NCBI GenBank assembly: GCA_947482115.1
Contig: CANKII010000005.1
Location: forward strand, 1-64,000
From: Fibrobacterota bacterium
GTDB taxonomy: Bacteria > Fibrobacterota > Fibrobacteria > UBA11236
Length of the DNA stretch: 64,000 bases
Direction: 5' to 3'
In this document: in pieces, positions 52,616 to 62,231 of the stretch
How the letters are laid out: the number at the start of each line of letters is the position of its first letter
Numbering within the stretch: position 1 is the stretch's first letter
The notes under the pieces: generated by a model
What the model was told of the DNA's origin: nothing
Database searches by the model: none
The model's input: only the letters and a program-made list of their open reading frames with translations
Translations under genes and position numbers: made by a program

Positions 52616-53545
52616 ATGAAGAATTTGAAGAAATCATCGTTGACATTGATGGCGCTGGGTCTTTGCGCCACATCATCCTTTGCGGATTTAAAACTCGACA
52701 GCAACCTGACTATTAATGGCTTCCTTGACATGTCGACCGTGTACACAAAGCCCAATGTGGGCAAGGCCACAACAACCGCCTCGTTTGATCAATTCGAGGT
52801 TGATTTCATGTACAAATATGGGGACCATATCTCTGCAAGAGCCGACATTAACAGCACTGGTGATTCTCTGGGAACGGTGAAAGCCGAACAAGCTTACGCC
52901 ACTTATACCATGGGCAGCACCAGTGTTTCCGTGGGTAAATTCCGGAGTGCAACCGGTTGGGAGTCCGCAGAACCCACGGGCACATATCAGTTCTCCTACA
53001 ACAATTCCGTGATGGCGTACGGCGGTTATATCACCGGTATCAATGCGGCGTATAGCGCCGGAATGTTCGGCATTTACGGTGCTTTGGTCACCAGTGAATG
53101 GTACGGCGATAACGACATCTCCAGTCCGGGCGCTGAAATTCAGGTCTCCCTGATGCCGGTCACAGGGGTGACTGCCAAGGTTGCCTACCTGTATGAAAAG
53201 GTCGACGCAGGGAACTTCAATCAACAGGTAATCAATGCATGGGTGTCCTACGTCATGGGGCCGATGACACTGGCCGTGGAATACAACATGCTCAAGGATT
53301 TCGGAGCCAAGGGGGCGGATGCCAATGGGGGCCTTGCAACGGCCATCTACAAGTTCACCGACAAGGTGGCCGGAACCGTGCGCTACAGCACAATCAAGTG
53401 GAAGGGCGCTGCCAAGGCCAATTCCGAAGTCACCGTCAGCCCCTGCTACTCCATCGCCAGCAATTGGTGGGTTCTGGCAGAGGCCAGAAGGGATATCGAC
53501 GCGAAAATCACGACTGGCGCGCTTGAAACAACTTTTACCTTCTAA
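52616..53545 (+). CDS. outer-membrane beta-barrel porin
   Basis: 309 residues. Signal peptide ends CATSSFAD. The mature protein is alternating strand segments with aromatic girdles (FEVDFMYKYGDHISARADIN, AYATYTMGSTSVSVGKFRS, WVLAEARRDIDAKITTG) and ends ALETTFTF with a C-terminal Phe, as required for Bam insertion. It belongs to the uncharacterised beta-barrel porins often placed beside nitrogen genes. Its position between a urease remnant and glnK, and a sigma-54-like site, suggest nitrogen-regulated uptake of small solutes such as urea or amides. Substrate is inferred. Confidence 0.75.
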   Translation: MKNLKKSSLTLMALGLCATSSFADLKLDSNLTINGFLDMSTVYTKPNVGKATTTASFDQFEVDFMYKYGDHISARADINSTGDSLGTVKAEQAYATYTMGSTSVSVGKFRSATGWESAEPTGTYQFSYNNSVMAYGGYITGINAAYSAGMFGIYGALVTSEWYGDNDISSPGAEIQVSLMPVTGVTAKVAYLYEKVDAGNFNQQVINAWVSYVMGPMTLAVEYNMLKDFGAKGADANGGLATAIYKFTDKVAGTVRYSTIKWKGAAKANSEVTVSPCYSIASNWWVLAEARRDIDAKITTGALETTFTF

Positions 53546-53572
53546 TTCGTGAGGATTCTTCCCGGTTTTTGA

Positions 53573-53998
<426 letters not shown>

Positions 53999-54015
53999 TT
54001 AAATAATCGCCTTCC

Positions 54016-54068
54016 AGCCCGCCTTATTCTGTGCGTCAAGCATGGGATTCAGGCGGGCTATTTTATTT
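54016..54068 (+). terminator. terminator after glnK
   Basis: AGCCCGCCT and AGGCGGGCT form a 9-base stem with a 26-base loop, followed by ATTTTATTT. It ends the porin-glnK unit. Confidence 0.65.
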
Positions 54069-54138
54069 ACAGGCCTCACAGGCCATTTCCAAACATTTTA
54101 CTTTTCCACCTCCTCAATGAAACACTGAGAAAGAGCGG

Positions 54139-55269
54139 GTGGATTTGAACAACGCATTCATTCAAAAAGCAGCCGAGGCCCTGGAAAAATCCGGGTTCCG
54201 CATTTCCCAAACACAGTTCACCATCGGCTTCGACGGTTTCGTGGATGAAATCCTCCATGCCGTGGACACCCGTTCGAGTAAAAAGGATTGGACACGCGTC
54301 CCCACCTTAATCGAATTTGCCGCACGCATCTCCTCTGCAGCCGGAAAGTCCGCCAACATTGAAATGGTTCCCCAACAAATCAAAGCCGGTGGAAACGGCC
54401 CGCTGATGTCCATGGCCGTAACGGGTATGGGCGGAAAGGTCAATTGCATCGGCCTGCTGGGCTATCCCAATGTGCATCCGGTGTTTCAATCGCTGGGCGA
54501 AAAGGCAACGCTTTATTCTGTGGGTAATCCCGGCCATACGGATGCGCTGGAGTTTCAGGACGGCAAGCTCATGCTGGGCAAGCTGAACACCATCTCCAAC
54601 ATGTGCTGGGAAAAACTGCAGGAAGTCATTGGAGCGGCTCGTTTTCGCGGATTGATTCTGGATGCAAATCTCGTGGCCTGCACCAACTGGACCATGCTCA
54701 CCGAAATGGAAAGCATCCTCGATCATTTGATCGAAATGGTTCCGGCAGGAGCTGCTGTTCGTTTCTTTTTCGATCTCGCCGATCCGGAAAAAAGATCCCA
54801 CGAGGATTTGAAACACGTGCTCGGCCAAATCAGCAAACTCAATGCACGGGCAAACTGCGTATTGGGACTCAACCTCCGTGAAGCCGAACAGGTTAGCGAA
54901 GTCCTTGGCTTGAAGGATGTGCCGGTGGAAACAGTTGCAAGTGTGGAAGCCGCCTCGGCCCGCATCGCAAAGGCAATGGGCTTACACGGTGTCGTGGTGC
55001 ATGCCATCAAATGCGCCGGTGCTTTCATCAACGGTGAAACCGCGGGAATAGAGGGCCCCTATTGCGCCAATCCCAAACTCTCTACCGGAGCCGGAGATCA
55101 TTTCAACGGCGGATTCGTCAGCGGTTGGATGGGCGGATTGTCGGTACACGATTCTCTGTATAGCGGTGTGGGAACTTCAGGCTGGTATGTGCGCAATGCC
55201 CGCAGCCCGGGCCATGCAGACGTCGTCGGATTCCTGAAAAATTGGGCTGTAGGGAAATTGGACGATTAA
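54139..55269 (+). CDS. PfkB-family sugar kinase
   Basis: 376 residues, GTG start. PfkB features: the N-terminal FTIGFDGFVDEI, a GG-N region IKAGGNGPLMSMAVTGMGGKVNCIGLLG, and the catalytic GAGD motif in KLSTGAGDHFNGGFVSGWMGG. It phosphorylates a sugar or nucleoside; the substrate cannot be told. It is longer than ribokinase at the N terminus. Convergent with gltX across a large inverted repeat. Confidence 0.8.
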   Translation: MDLNNAFIQKAAEALEKSGFRISQTQFTIGFDGFVDEILHAVDTRSSKKDWTRVPTLIEFAARISSAAGKSANIEMVPQQIKAGGNGPLMSMAVTGMGGKVNCIGLLGYPNVHPVFQSLGEKATLYSVGNPGHTDALEFQDGKLMLGKLNTISNMCWEKLQEVIGAARFRGLILDANLVACTNWTMLTEMESILDHLIEMVPAGAAVRFFFDLADPEKRSHEDLKHVLGQISKLNARANCVLGLNLREAEQVSEVLGLKDVPVETVASVEAASARIAKAMGLHGVVVHAIKCAGAFINGETAGIEGPYCANPKLSTGAGDHFNGGFVSGWMGGLSVHDSLYSGVGTSGWYVRNARSPGHADVVGFLKNWAVGKLDD

Positions 55270-55277
55270 TCGCTCAT

Positions 55278-55376
55278 CTCGATACGCCCGCCTCCGGCGG
55301 ACTACTCGATGAGCGGTTCTTTGTTAAGGACGTAGAAGTGATGGCCGAGTAGCCCGCCGGAGGAGGGCGTATCGAG
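55278..55376. repeat. large imperfect inverted repeat between pfkB and gltX
   Basis: Left arm CTCGATACGCCCGCCTCCGG continuing to ACTACTCG (55278-55308) and right arm CGAGTAGCCCGCCGGAGGAG continuing to GTATCGAG (55346-55376) are nearly complementary over 31 bases, with a 37-base loop. Lying between convergent genes, it could be a bidirectional terminator or a third repeat family; the CTCGATACGCCC motif is common in environmental genomes from memory. Confidence 0.7.
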
Positions 55377-55384
55377 GTCAAGCC

Positions 55385-56854
55385 CTACGATGGAAAACCA
55401 ATACGAATCGCTGCGGATGCAGCACCTAAACGACGCAGAACAGTTTCCCGGCCCAACGCAGCCATCAATTCAAAAAGGCCGGGTCCAAACGGCAATCCTG
55501 ACAACGCCAAACGGGTAGGATGAATCAAATCCCCACCCTTCTTCCCCATTTTCTCCGCAGCATCGCGATAGCAAGCTTCCAAGGTGGGCGCTTCGAAGTT
55601 TGGCAACAATTCCAATTCTGCAATAAGCGTATCCAATAAAATCTCTGCGCCCGGCACAAAATATTTCTTGCGGGATTTTTCGTCGTAGGTTTCAGGTTCT
55701 TTGAAGAAATACAACCCGAATTCCACAAAGTCCGGCAAACGCTTAGAACGGTCTTTTAGCAAGGCAATGGCTTGCACGATATAGGACTCTGAAAATTCGG
55801 CCAAAGGCGCACCGGCTTTTTCCCACAACGGTTTCAACAATGGCAGAAAATATTCTGCGGGACGTTGGAGAAAATACTGGCCGTTTAACCATTCCAATTT
55901 TCGTTCGTCAAACACAGCGCTTTTGGGATGGACTCGATCGAGTGTGAATTTCTCGATGAGAACGTCCTTCTCCATGTACTCCAAATCCTCGCCCGGACTC
56001 CAGCCCAATAGCGAGAGGAAATTCACCATCACTTCAGGCAAATAACCCAGGTCGCGATAATCCCCCACCGAAGCCGCGCCCTTGCGCTTGCTGAGCTTGC
56101 CACCGCCTTCCGCCAGAATGACGGGGAGATGACAGAACGTGGGAGGCTCCCAGCCCAAGGCCTGATAAAGCAACACATGACGCGGCGTGCTGGGAATCCA
56201 TTCATCGCCGCGCAACACATGACTGATCTCCATAAGATGATCATCCACCACATTGGCGAGATGGTAGGTTGGGAATCCGTCCGTTTTCAACAGTACCAAA
56301 TCATCGAGAATACGATTCTGATATTCGATTTGACCGCGAATCAGATCGGTGAATATTGTGTTTCCGTGAAAAGGGACCTTGAAGCGAATGACATGTTTTT
56401 CACCCGCCTGTATGCGCTGCGCAGCCACAGCCACAGGCAGATTGCGACAAAGACGATCATAACTCGATGGAAGGTTGTTGAGCTTTTGCTGTTCGCGCAA
56501 AGCATCCAAACGCTCGGAGGTACAGAAGCAGGGATAGGCGTGGCCGGTTTCAACCAGTTGTTTGGCGTATTTCTGATAATGCGGCAAACGCTGGGACTGG
56601 AAATAGGATTCATGCGGGCCGCCGACTTCGGGACCTTCATCCCAGGAAAGTCCCAGCCATTTCAAATCCGCGATGAGTTCCTTCAGTGCATTTTCATCAT
56701 AACGGGTTTGATCCGTGTCTTCAATGCGCAACAGAAAATCACCGCCGGTATGCCGGGCAAAGAGCCAGTTGAAAATGGCGGTGCGCGCGCCGCCCACATG
56801 GAGATATCCCGTGGGACTGGGGGCGAAACGGACTCGGACGCGTTTTTCAGTCAT
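55385..56854 (-). CDS. gltX: glutamyl-tRNA synthetase
   Basis: 489 residues. Class I catalytic start VRFAPSPTGYLHVGGARTAIFNW (HIGH-type LHVG), GDEWIPSTPRHVLLYQALGW, and KMSKS-type GGGKLSKRKGAASVGDY. C-terminal anticodon-binding helical domain. Charges tRNA-Glu and, if no GlnRS exists, tRNA-Gln. Full length. Confidence 0.95.
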   Translation of the reverse strand: MTEKRVRVRFAPSPTGYLHVGGARTAIFNWLFARHTGGDFLLRIEDTDQTRYDENALKELIADLKWLGLSWDEGPEVGGPHESYFQSQRLPHYQKYAKQLVETGHAYPCFCTSERLDALREQQKLNNLPSSYDRLCRNLPVAVAAQRIQAGEKHVIRFKVPFHGNTIFTDLIRGQIEYQNRILDDLVLLKTDGFPTYHLANVVDDHLMEISHVLRGDEWIPSTPRHVLLYQALGWEPPTFCHLPVILAEGGGKLSKRKGAASVGDYRDLGYLPEVMVNFLSLLGWSPGEDLEYMEKDVLIEKFTLDRVHPKSAVFDERKLEWLNGQYFLQRPAEYFLPLLKPLWEKAGAPLAEFSESYIVQAIALLKDRSKRLPDFVEFGLYFFKEPETYDEKSRKKYFVPGAEILLDTLIAELELLPNFEAPTLEACYRDAAEKMGKKGGDLIHPTRLALSGLPFGPGLFELMAALGRETVLRRLGAASAAIRIGFPS

Positions 56855-56915
56855 GGAAGATTTTCGGGAATTGAAAATGAAAAGACTTAATCGGATTCAC
56901 ATTCCTCAAAGTGCA

Positions 56916-57010
56916 TGGCGGAGAGGAAGGGATTCGAACCCTTGGTAGAAGAATTCACTCCTACATCGGTTTAGCAAACCGGCGCCTTCGACCAGCTCGG
57001 CCACCTCTCC
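56916..57010 (-). tRNA. tRNA-Ser(GCT)
   Basis: Minus strand GGAGAGG/CCTCTCC acceptor, D-arm GGCCGAGCTGGTCGAAGGC, anticodon loop TTGCTAA (anticodon GCT), long variable arm and T-arm with TTCGAAT, discriminator G and encoded CCA. 95 bases, class II as expected for serine. Confidence 0.94.
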
Positions 57011-57119
57011 GAAACCATGGACTTTCGGAATCCCCCGGACACAAAACTGTCCAAGAGGCGGAAAGTATAGCTATTCTCGTCGTTTTGGTTCAGAATCTGG
57101 GGGTGGGATTCCTAATTTG

Positions 57120-60100
57120 ATGGGCCTACCCATGAATAAAAGCCCCCGATTTCTGCCCTTGTTGGCTATTGCATTCCTCGCAGGAATCGTTCTGGCCTCC
57201 GGATCGTTTGTGGCCGTGAAAATTGCAGGGAGCCGACCGGACCCTGTTTTCACACGCGAAGGAATCCTCAAAATATTGGGACGGGAATCGGTGGTTTATT
57301 TCGCGGATGGAAAAACTCCGGTGGGCACTTTTTTTGCAGACGCCCATCGCGATTACGTTCCCTTCGATTCCATTCCCAAAACCATCGTCGATGCGCTGGT
57401 CTCCGCCGAGGATCGCAATTATTGGACTCATGGCGGCGTGGATTACCGGGGTTTTGCCTCGGCGATGTGGGATAACTTAAAGTCCATGAGTTTGAAACGC
57501 GGGGGCAGCACGCTCACCCAGCAAACGGCCAAAAATTTGTTCGGAAGACGCGGGAGAACGGTTCGCGGCAAAATCGACGAGCTGATCAACGCCTATAAAT
57601 TGGAAAAACATTTTTCCAAGCAGGAGATTCTGGAATTTTATTTGAACCAGTTCTTCGTCACCGGCAACGGACACGGAGTACGCATTGCCGCGCGATATTT
57701 CTTCGACAAGGACCTTAAGAACTTGGACCTCGCAGAATGCGCTTTCATCGCCGGTTCGGTGAAAGGCCCCAACCAATACAATCCGTTTCTGCAGGATACG
57801 AAAACGAAAAGGGATGCGGTGCTTCAACGGGCAAACTACCGTGTGGCCTACGTCCTGAAACAAATGCGGCGGCAGGAAAAAATTTCAGAAACGGATTATC
57901 AAAAGGCGCTGGCGGAGAAACTTCCCTTCCGGCGCGGCCTGTTCCGATACAGCCTCTCCACCAATATGGTGACCGTGAAACATTTGTTGGACAATCCGGA
58001 AATGCAGAAGGTTCTGACGGAACACGGAGTCGAGGATTACACCACGGCAGGTCTGCAGGTTTTCACCACGCTGGATCCGGAAGTGCAACGGGCCACGGAA
58101 TATGCGGTCTATTCCAATCTCTGGCGGCTCGATCTTCTGTTGCGCGGATACCACTCCCCCGCCGACACGGATGCAGAATTATTGTCTCATTTCATTCCGG
58201 GAGAATTCCATACCGGACGCGTCATCGCATTGGAACTTCGACAGGGTATTCCCGTCAATCTTCGCGTCAGTTTTGGCGCGCTCGAAGGTACGGTTCCACA
58301 AGCGGCATTGGAAGCTTTCTTCAAACAATGGAACCGCCGTCAATCCGGCAGCGATGCGGTTCCCTCCAAACATGCCATGGCCACATTCGCGGCCCAGTAT
58401 TTGAAAAAAGGCCAATCCGTATTTTGCGCCATTCCCTATCGCACTCCGCAGGAACTTGCAGTCCGTAATAATCTGGGCTCCGAATTGGAACTGACGCAAA
58501 AGCCGTCGATTCAAGGTGCGGCACAGGTGATTCAGGCGGGACGGGTTTTGGCCAACGTGGGCGGCTTTGGAAACACAGGATATGATCGGGTGAATCAGGC
58601 CCGGCGGCAGTTCGGATCCGCGTTCAAACCGCTGGTGTATGCCGCAGCATTGGAACTGGGTTGGAAACCCCTGGATGCGCTTCACAACTTCCGCCAGATT
58701 TTTCACATAGGCAATGTGTTCTACAATCCCAAACCGGATCACCCGCCGGAAGACACGGTCAGCATGGCATGGGCCGGACGCCGCTCCGAAAATATCGGCA
58801 GTGTTTATCTCCTCTTTCATCTTTTTGACAAGACCGACTTTTCCCATTTCTGGGAAGCGTGCCGCTCCATGCGTCTCGCACCGGACAACTTTCCCTCGCA
58901 GGCGGATTTTGAAACCTATGTGCGCGACACGCTGGGATTGATTCTGGATGACGAACATCTCCGGGAATTGCGCTACCGCAAAGCGGTTGAAGACCTCTCC
59001 ATCGATTTGATCTTTGAAGGCCTTGTTCAAGAAGCCGAACACTTGCGCGATTTGCCCTACGGCGCGGGCTTTCATGCCGAACGCGCAAAACACCAAAACT
59101 CGCATGACCCCGAGGATCAACTTGCATCGCGTCTTTTGCAGAACTCGTATCTGGATTTGCTGGAAAGATCTTCAACGTCATCCGACTCACTCATGATGGG
59201 CGGAGTCTCACGCGAAACGCTGTTGAAGATCGATGCCACTTTGAAAAACCGCATTGGAGCAGATACGGGTTCCCGATACAGTACCGAGAACCTCTATGCC
59301 TCCACGGATTTCCGGGCGCTGGCGGCATTGCATTACATGGTAGCCTTTAGCCACAAGATCGGAATCACCTCCAAGCTCGATCCCGTCGCCTCCTTTCCCC
59401 TCGGCGTCAATGCCATTTCGCTCGGCGAAGCGGTGAACTCCTATCAGGCCTTCCAGGACGGCGGCGCATACCACACGCATCTGGGTCAATCCCAGCTTTA
59501 CATCGAAAAGATCTCCATGCCCGATGGGCAGGTCATTTTTACGGACACGGCCATGCGTGATTCTGTCCTTTCCAACCGGACGCGATATTCGCTGGAAGCT
59601 ATTTTGGGAGCCGTAGTTCGCGGCGGCACAGGACAAAGAATAGGACGGGAGTTGCGCATGCCCTCAGGGAGGGATTCAGTGGGTATTGTGGTTCCGGCTT
59701 TTGGAAAGACGGGAACCACCAACGATTATCGCAATGCCGCGTTTTTCGGATATGTCGCCGCGCCGCGTGAAGAAGGAAAAGGATTCGATCCCGCCACGGG
59801 CTATGTGATCGGTGTTTATTCCGGTTTCGATGACAATGTAGGCATGACCCGTCCGGGATTTCGCGGGACGGGAGCCAGTGCGGCAGTGCCGGCATGGTTG
59901 AACATTGCCCAAACCCTGGTCAAACTCAAAAACTTTTCGATGCCAGACTCTATGATCTCCGAAACGGGTGAGGCCCCCTTGTTTGAGCGGGAGAAATACA
60001 AGCGATATGCGGTTTCACGCCGAACCGGTCTTCCAATTGTCGCGGGAGATTCCGCTGCTCCCGCATATGCGGACGATTTGGCGGATGAATTGGATGCAAG

Positions 60101-60152
60101 TGGCGCAGCAGGAACAACCGGCGCCACATCGTTATGGATTCGGGAGGAATGA
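57120..60152 (+). CDS. class A penicillin-binding protein (transglycosylase/transpeptidase)
   Basis: 1010 residues. Short N-terminal anchor (about 9-35). GT51 transglycosylase: VSAEDRNYWTHGGVDYRGF (catalytic Glu), RGGSTLTQQTAKNLF, KLEKHFSKQEILEFYLNQFF and GPNQYNPF. Transpeptidase: SxxK in FGSAFKPLVY, SxN as SEN in GRRSENIGSVY, and KTG in GKTGTTNDYRNAAFFGY. It is larger than typical PBP1a, with an insert of about 150 residues between SEN and KTG. It polymerises and crosslinks peptidoglycan. The ATG at 57120 or 57132 is the likely start. Ends in TGATG overlap with the next gene. Confidence 0.92.
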   Translation: MGLPMNKSPRFLPLLAIAFLAGIVLASGSFVAVKIAGSRPDPVFTREGILKILGRESVVYFADGKTPVGTFFADAHRDYVPFDSIPKTIVDALVSAEDRNYWTHGGVDYRGFASAMWDNLKSMSLKRGGSTLTQQTAKNLFGRRGRTVRGKIDELINAYKLEKHFSKQEILEFYLNQFFVTGNGHGVRIAARYFFDKDLKNLDLAECAFIAGSVKGPNQYNPFLQDTKTKRDAVLQRANYRVAYVLKQMRRQEKISETDYQKALAEKLPFRRGLFRYSLSTNMVTVKHLLDNPEMQKVLTEHGVEDYTTAGLQVFTTLDPEVQRATEYAVYSNLWRLDLLLRGYHSPADTDAELLSHFIPGEFHTGRVIALELRQGIPVNLRVSFGALEGTVPQAALEAFFKQWNRRQSGSDAVPSKHAMATFAAQYLKKGQSVFCAIPYRTPQELAVRNNLGSELELTQKPSIQGAAQVIQAGRVLANVGGFGNTGYDRVNQARRQFGSAFKPLVYAAALELGWKPLDALHNFRQIFHIGNVFYNPKPDHPPEDTVSMAWAGRRSENIGSVYLLFHLFDKTDFSHFWEACRSMRLAPDNFPSQADFETYVRDTLGLILDDEHLRELRYRKAVEDLSIDLIFEGLVQEAEHLRDLPYGAGFHAERAKHQNSHDPEDQLASRLLQNSYLDLLERSSTSSDSLMMGGVSRETLLKIDATLKNRIGADTGSRYSTENLYASTDFRALAALHYMVAFSHKIGITSKLDPVASFPLGVNAISLGEAVNSYQAFQDGGAYHTHLGQSQLYIEKISMPDGQVIFTDTAMRDSVLSNRTRYSLEAILGAVVRGGTGQRIGRELRMPSGRDSVGIVVPAFGKTGTTNDYRNAAFFGYVAAPREEGKGFDPATGYVIGVYSGFDDNVGMTRPGFRGTGASAAVPAWLNIAQTLVKLKNFSMPDSMISETGEAPLFEREKYKRYAVSRRTGLPIVAGDSAAPAYADDLADELDASGAAGTTGATSLWIREE

Positions 60153-61315
60153 TGGGTTTTTGGAAAAGTCCCGCATCGGCAGCAATCTTGTTCGCCGCTT
60201 TGTTGACGGGGCTCATGGGATGTGCAGGCACCGCACCCGCTGGAGATGGTAAAGGTGCGGGCGGAGGATCTGCCAATCTGGAATCCATCCGGCCCGAACT
60301 GCATGCCTCGGAGGATTCGCTCATTCTGGATTTGCTGATCGGCTATCAATCGCTTTTGGCTAACACCCAGAATACGGAGACCATGCGCCGGGCACGCGAT
60401 GCGCGCAATCAACTGGAATACATGCTTCGCTACGGAGGCGTTGTAAGTCACGGTCGTGAGGGGCGTGTTTTCACCTTGCCCAATGGCACAAAGCTGACTT
60501 TGCAGGAAATGGCCGAGCAAATGTCCAAGGCACTGCTGTTTGTAGAGGACACGAATTGGAACCCGGAGACGGATCGCGCCCATGAAATCTTGAAACACAA
60601 ACCCGAGCTTGCCGAACTCGCTGAAGATGCCAACTGGGTAATCACGCTTTCAAATGCATTGGATGGCACTTTGCCCGCCAATGTGAAAAAACAATTGCGG
60701 AGCATCCATGAAAACTATTCCAAAGGCGGCTCCCACCAGGATATCGCAAGACAAGTCAACACCCTGATTCCCAAAGTGAATGACGAACACTTGAAAAAGG
60801 AATTGAAGAAACTGGCCAACCGCAGCTGGGATCGCGACAAGCGAGCGGGAAAGATGGACTCCACCTCCGTAAGGGCGGATAATCATCCGCCCCAACAAAT
60901 GGATACAACGAAATCCACACCGCCCCAAAAAGCTACCCCAATCAAATCAGCCGCATCCCTTCCAGCTCAACAAGATTCGCTGAAGGAAACATCGGATCGA
61001 ATTGACTCGCTATCCTCCAAGGGAAACTATCTCGAAGCCTTGCGCGTGCTGGAAACTGTCGAAGATCAGGCCGGGGCTAACTGGGTGCTGGAACGGCGGC
61101 AGAGCCTCGGTAATCGATACTGTGAAGACCGCCGCAATGTGGCCGCAGCATCCTTCATCACCGCCAGAAAATCGAATGTGGATTCCACCCGTGTCCGGTA
61201 TTTGCGGCAAAGCCTTTCACAACTGGACAGTTGTTTGTTCCAATTTCCGGACGCAAAAATTGCGGACAAGGTTCGCCGCAATCGCGCTTTGGTTGAGAAA
61301 GAGTTACGTCACTAA
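60152..61315 (+). CDS. hypothetical lipoprotein with coiled-coil and linker
   Basis: 387 residues from the ATG at 60152, which has GGGAGG 4 bases upstream; the track start is 6 codons earlier. Lipobox LLTGLMGC (Cys about 24). A helical region (about 50-225, including TKLTLQEMAEQMSKALLFVEDTNW), a Pro/Thr/Lys-rich linker (HPPQQMDTTKSTPPQKATPIKS), and a C-terminal helical domain with TPR-like spacing (KGNYLEALRVLETVEDQAG). Encoded directly after the PBP, so perhaps a PBP activator analogous to LpoA in role; that is inference. Confidence 0.6.
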   Translation: MGFWKSPASAAILFAALLTGLMGCAGTAPAGDGKGAGGGSANLESIRPELHASEDSLILDLLIGYQSLLANTQNTETMRRARDARNQLEYMLRYGGVVSHGREGRVFTLPNGTKLTLQEMAEQMSKALLFVEDTNWNPETDRAHEILKHKPELAELAEDANWVITLSNALDGTLPANVKKQLRSIHENYSKGGSHQDIARQVNTLIPKVNDEHLKKELKKLANRSWDRDKRAGKMDSTSVRADNHPPQQMDTTKSTPPQKATPIKSAASLPAQQDSLKETSDRIDSLSSKGNYLEALRVLETVEDQAGANWVLERRQSLGNRYCEDRRNVAAASFITARKSNVDSTRVRYLRQSLSQLDSCLFQFPDAKIADKVRRNRALVEKELRH

Positions 61316-61316
61316 A

Positions 61317-62231
61317 ATGCCTCCACGCAAGAAATCCTCCCCCAAGTCCGGGGTTGCGGCACGGGTGCCGCTGCCTTTGTTCCCCATGAAGGCGTTTCAA
61401 GCGCTACTGCCGCTCGCTTTTGCAGAAGACGAGGGTACCGGAGACGTCACTTCGGAAGCCACTCTCGATTCGAATCATCGCAGTCACGCCGTTCTGCTTT
61501 GCAAAGAGAACGGCATTCTCGCAGGTGTTCCCGCAGTCGAGGCCATCTTTCGTTATCGCGGTCTTGCTCCACGTCTGGAATGGTTCGTTCAGGAAGGCGA
61601 TGCAATTCATTCAGGAGACATTCTCGCCCGCATGGAAGGCGAAACCAAAGGGCTGCTTGTTTGTGAGCGCATTCTCCTGAATTTTCTCCAGCGTTTTTGC
61701 GGCATCGCTTCAACCACCCGGAAATATGTGAACGCTTTGTCCGGTTCCAAAACAAAAATTCTCGACACCCGCAAAACCCTTCCCGGTTATCGCGCATTGG
61801 ATAAATACGCCGTGGCCGTGGGTGGCGGAAGCAACCATCGCCACGGGCTTTTCGATCAGATCTTGATCAAGGACAATCACGCCGAAGCCTGCGGTTCGGT
61901 GCAAAAAGCAGTGGGAAAAGCCGCCTCGCAATTCGGCCGCTCCTATGTCATTGAAGCCGAGGTCAAAACTCTGGAACAACTGGAAACGTTACTTGAGGCT
62001 CCAGTGGACGTGATCCTACTCGACAACATGAATGACACGACTTTGCGAAAAGCGATAAAACGGGTTAAAGCCGTGGCACCCCGGATACGACTCGAGGCCA
62101 GTGGAAATATGGATATTACCCGCGTGAAAAAATTGCGCAACTTCGGTCTGGATTTTATTTCCGTGGGCGGCCTGACACACAGCGTCAAGGCTTTGGATCT
62201 TTCCCTCAAGATCGGAAATTTCCCGCGATGA
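61317..62231 (+). CDS. nadC: nicotinate-nucleotide pyrophosphorylase (quinolinate phosphoribosyltransferase)
   Basis: 304 residues from the ATG after the previous stop; a later Met 24 codons in is the alternative. The first 20 residues are basic (PPRKKSSPKSG). NadC core: LAFAEDEGTGDVTSEAT, CERILLNFLQRFCGIASTTRKYV, DTRKTLPGYRALDKYAVAVGGGSNHRHGLFDQILIKDNH and LDNMNDTTLRKAI. It makes nicotinate mononucleotide from quinolinate made by NadA. The 4-base overlap with coaX joins NAD and CoA synthesis. Confidence 0.95.
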   Translation: MPPRKKSSPKSGVAARVPLPLFPMKAFQALLPLAFAEDEGTGDVTSEATLDSNHRSHAVLLCKENGILAGVPAVEAIFRYRGLAPRLEWFVQEGDAIHSGDILARMEGETKGLLVCERILLNFLQRFCGIASTTRKYVNALSGSKTKILDTRKTLPGYRALDKYAVAVGGGSNHRHGLFDQILIKDNHAEACGSVQKAVGKAASQFGRSYVIEAEVKTLEQLETLLEAPVDVILLDNMNDTTLRKAIKRVKAVAPRIRLEASGNMDITRVKKLRNFGLDFISVGGLTHSVKALDLSLKIGNFPR

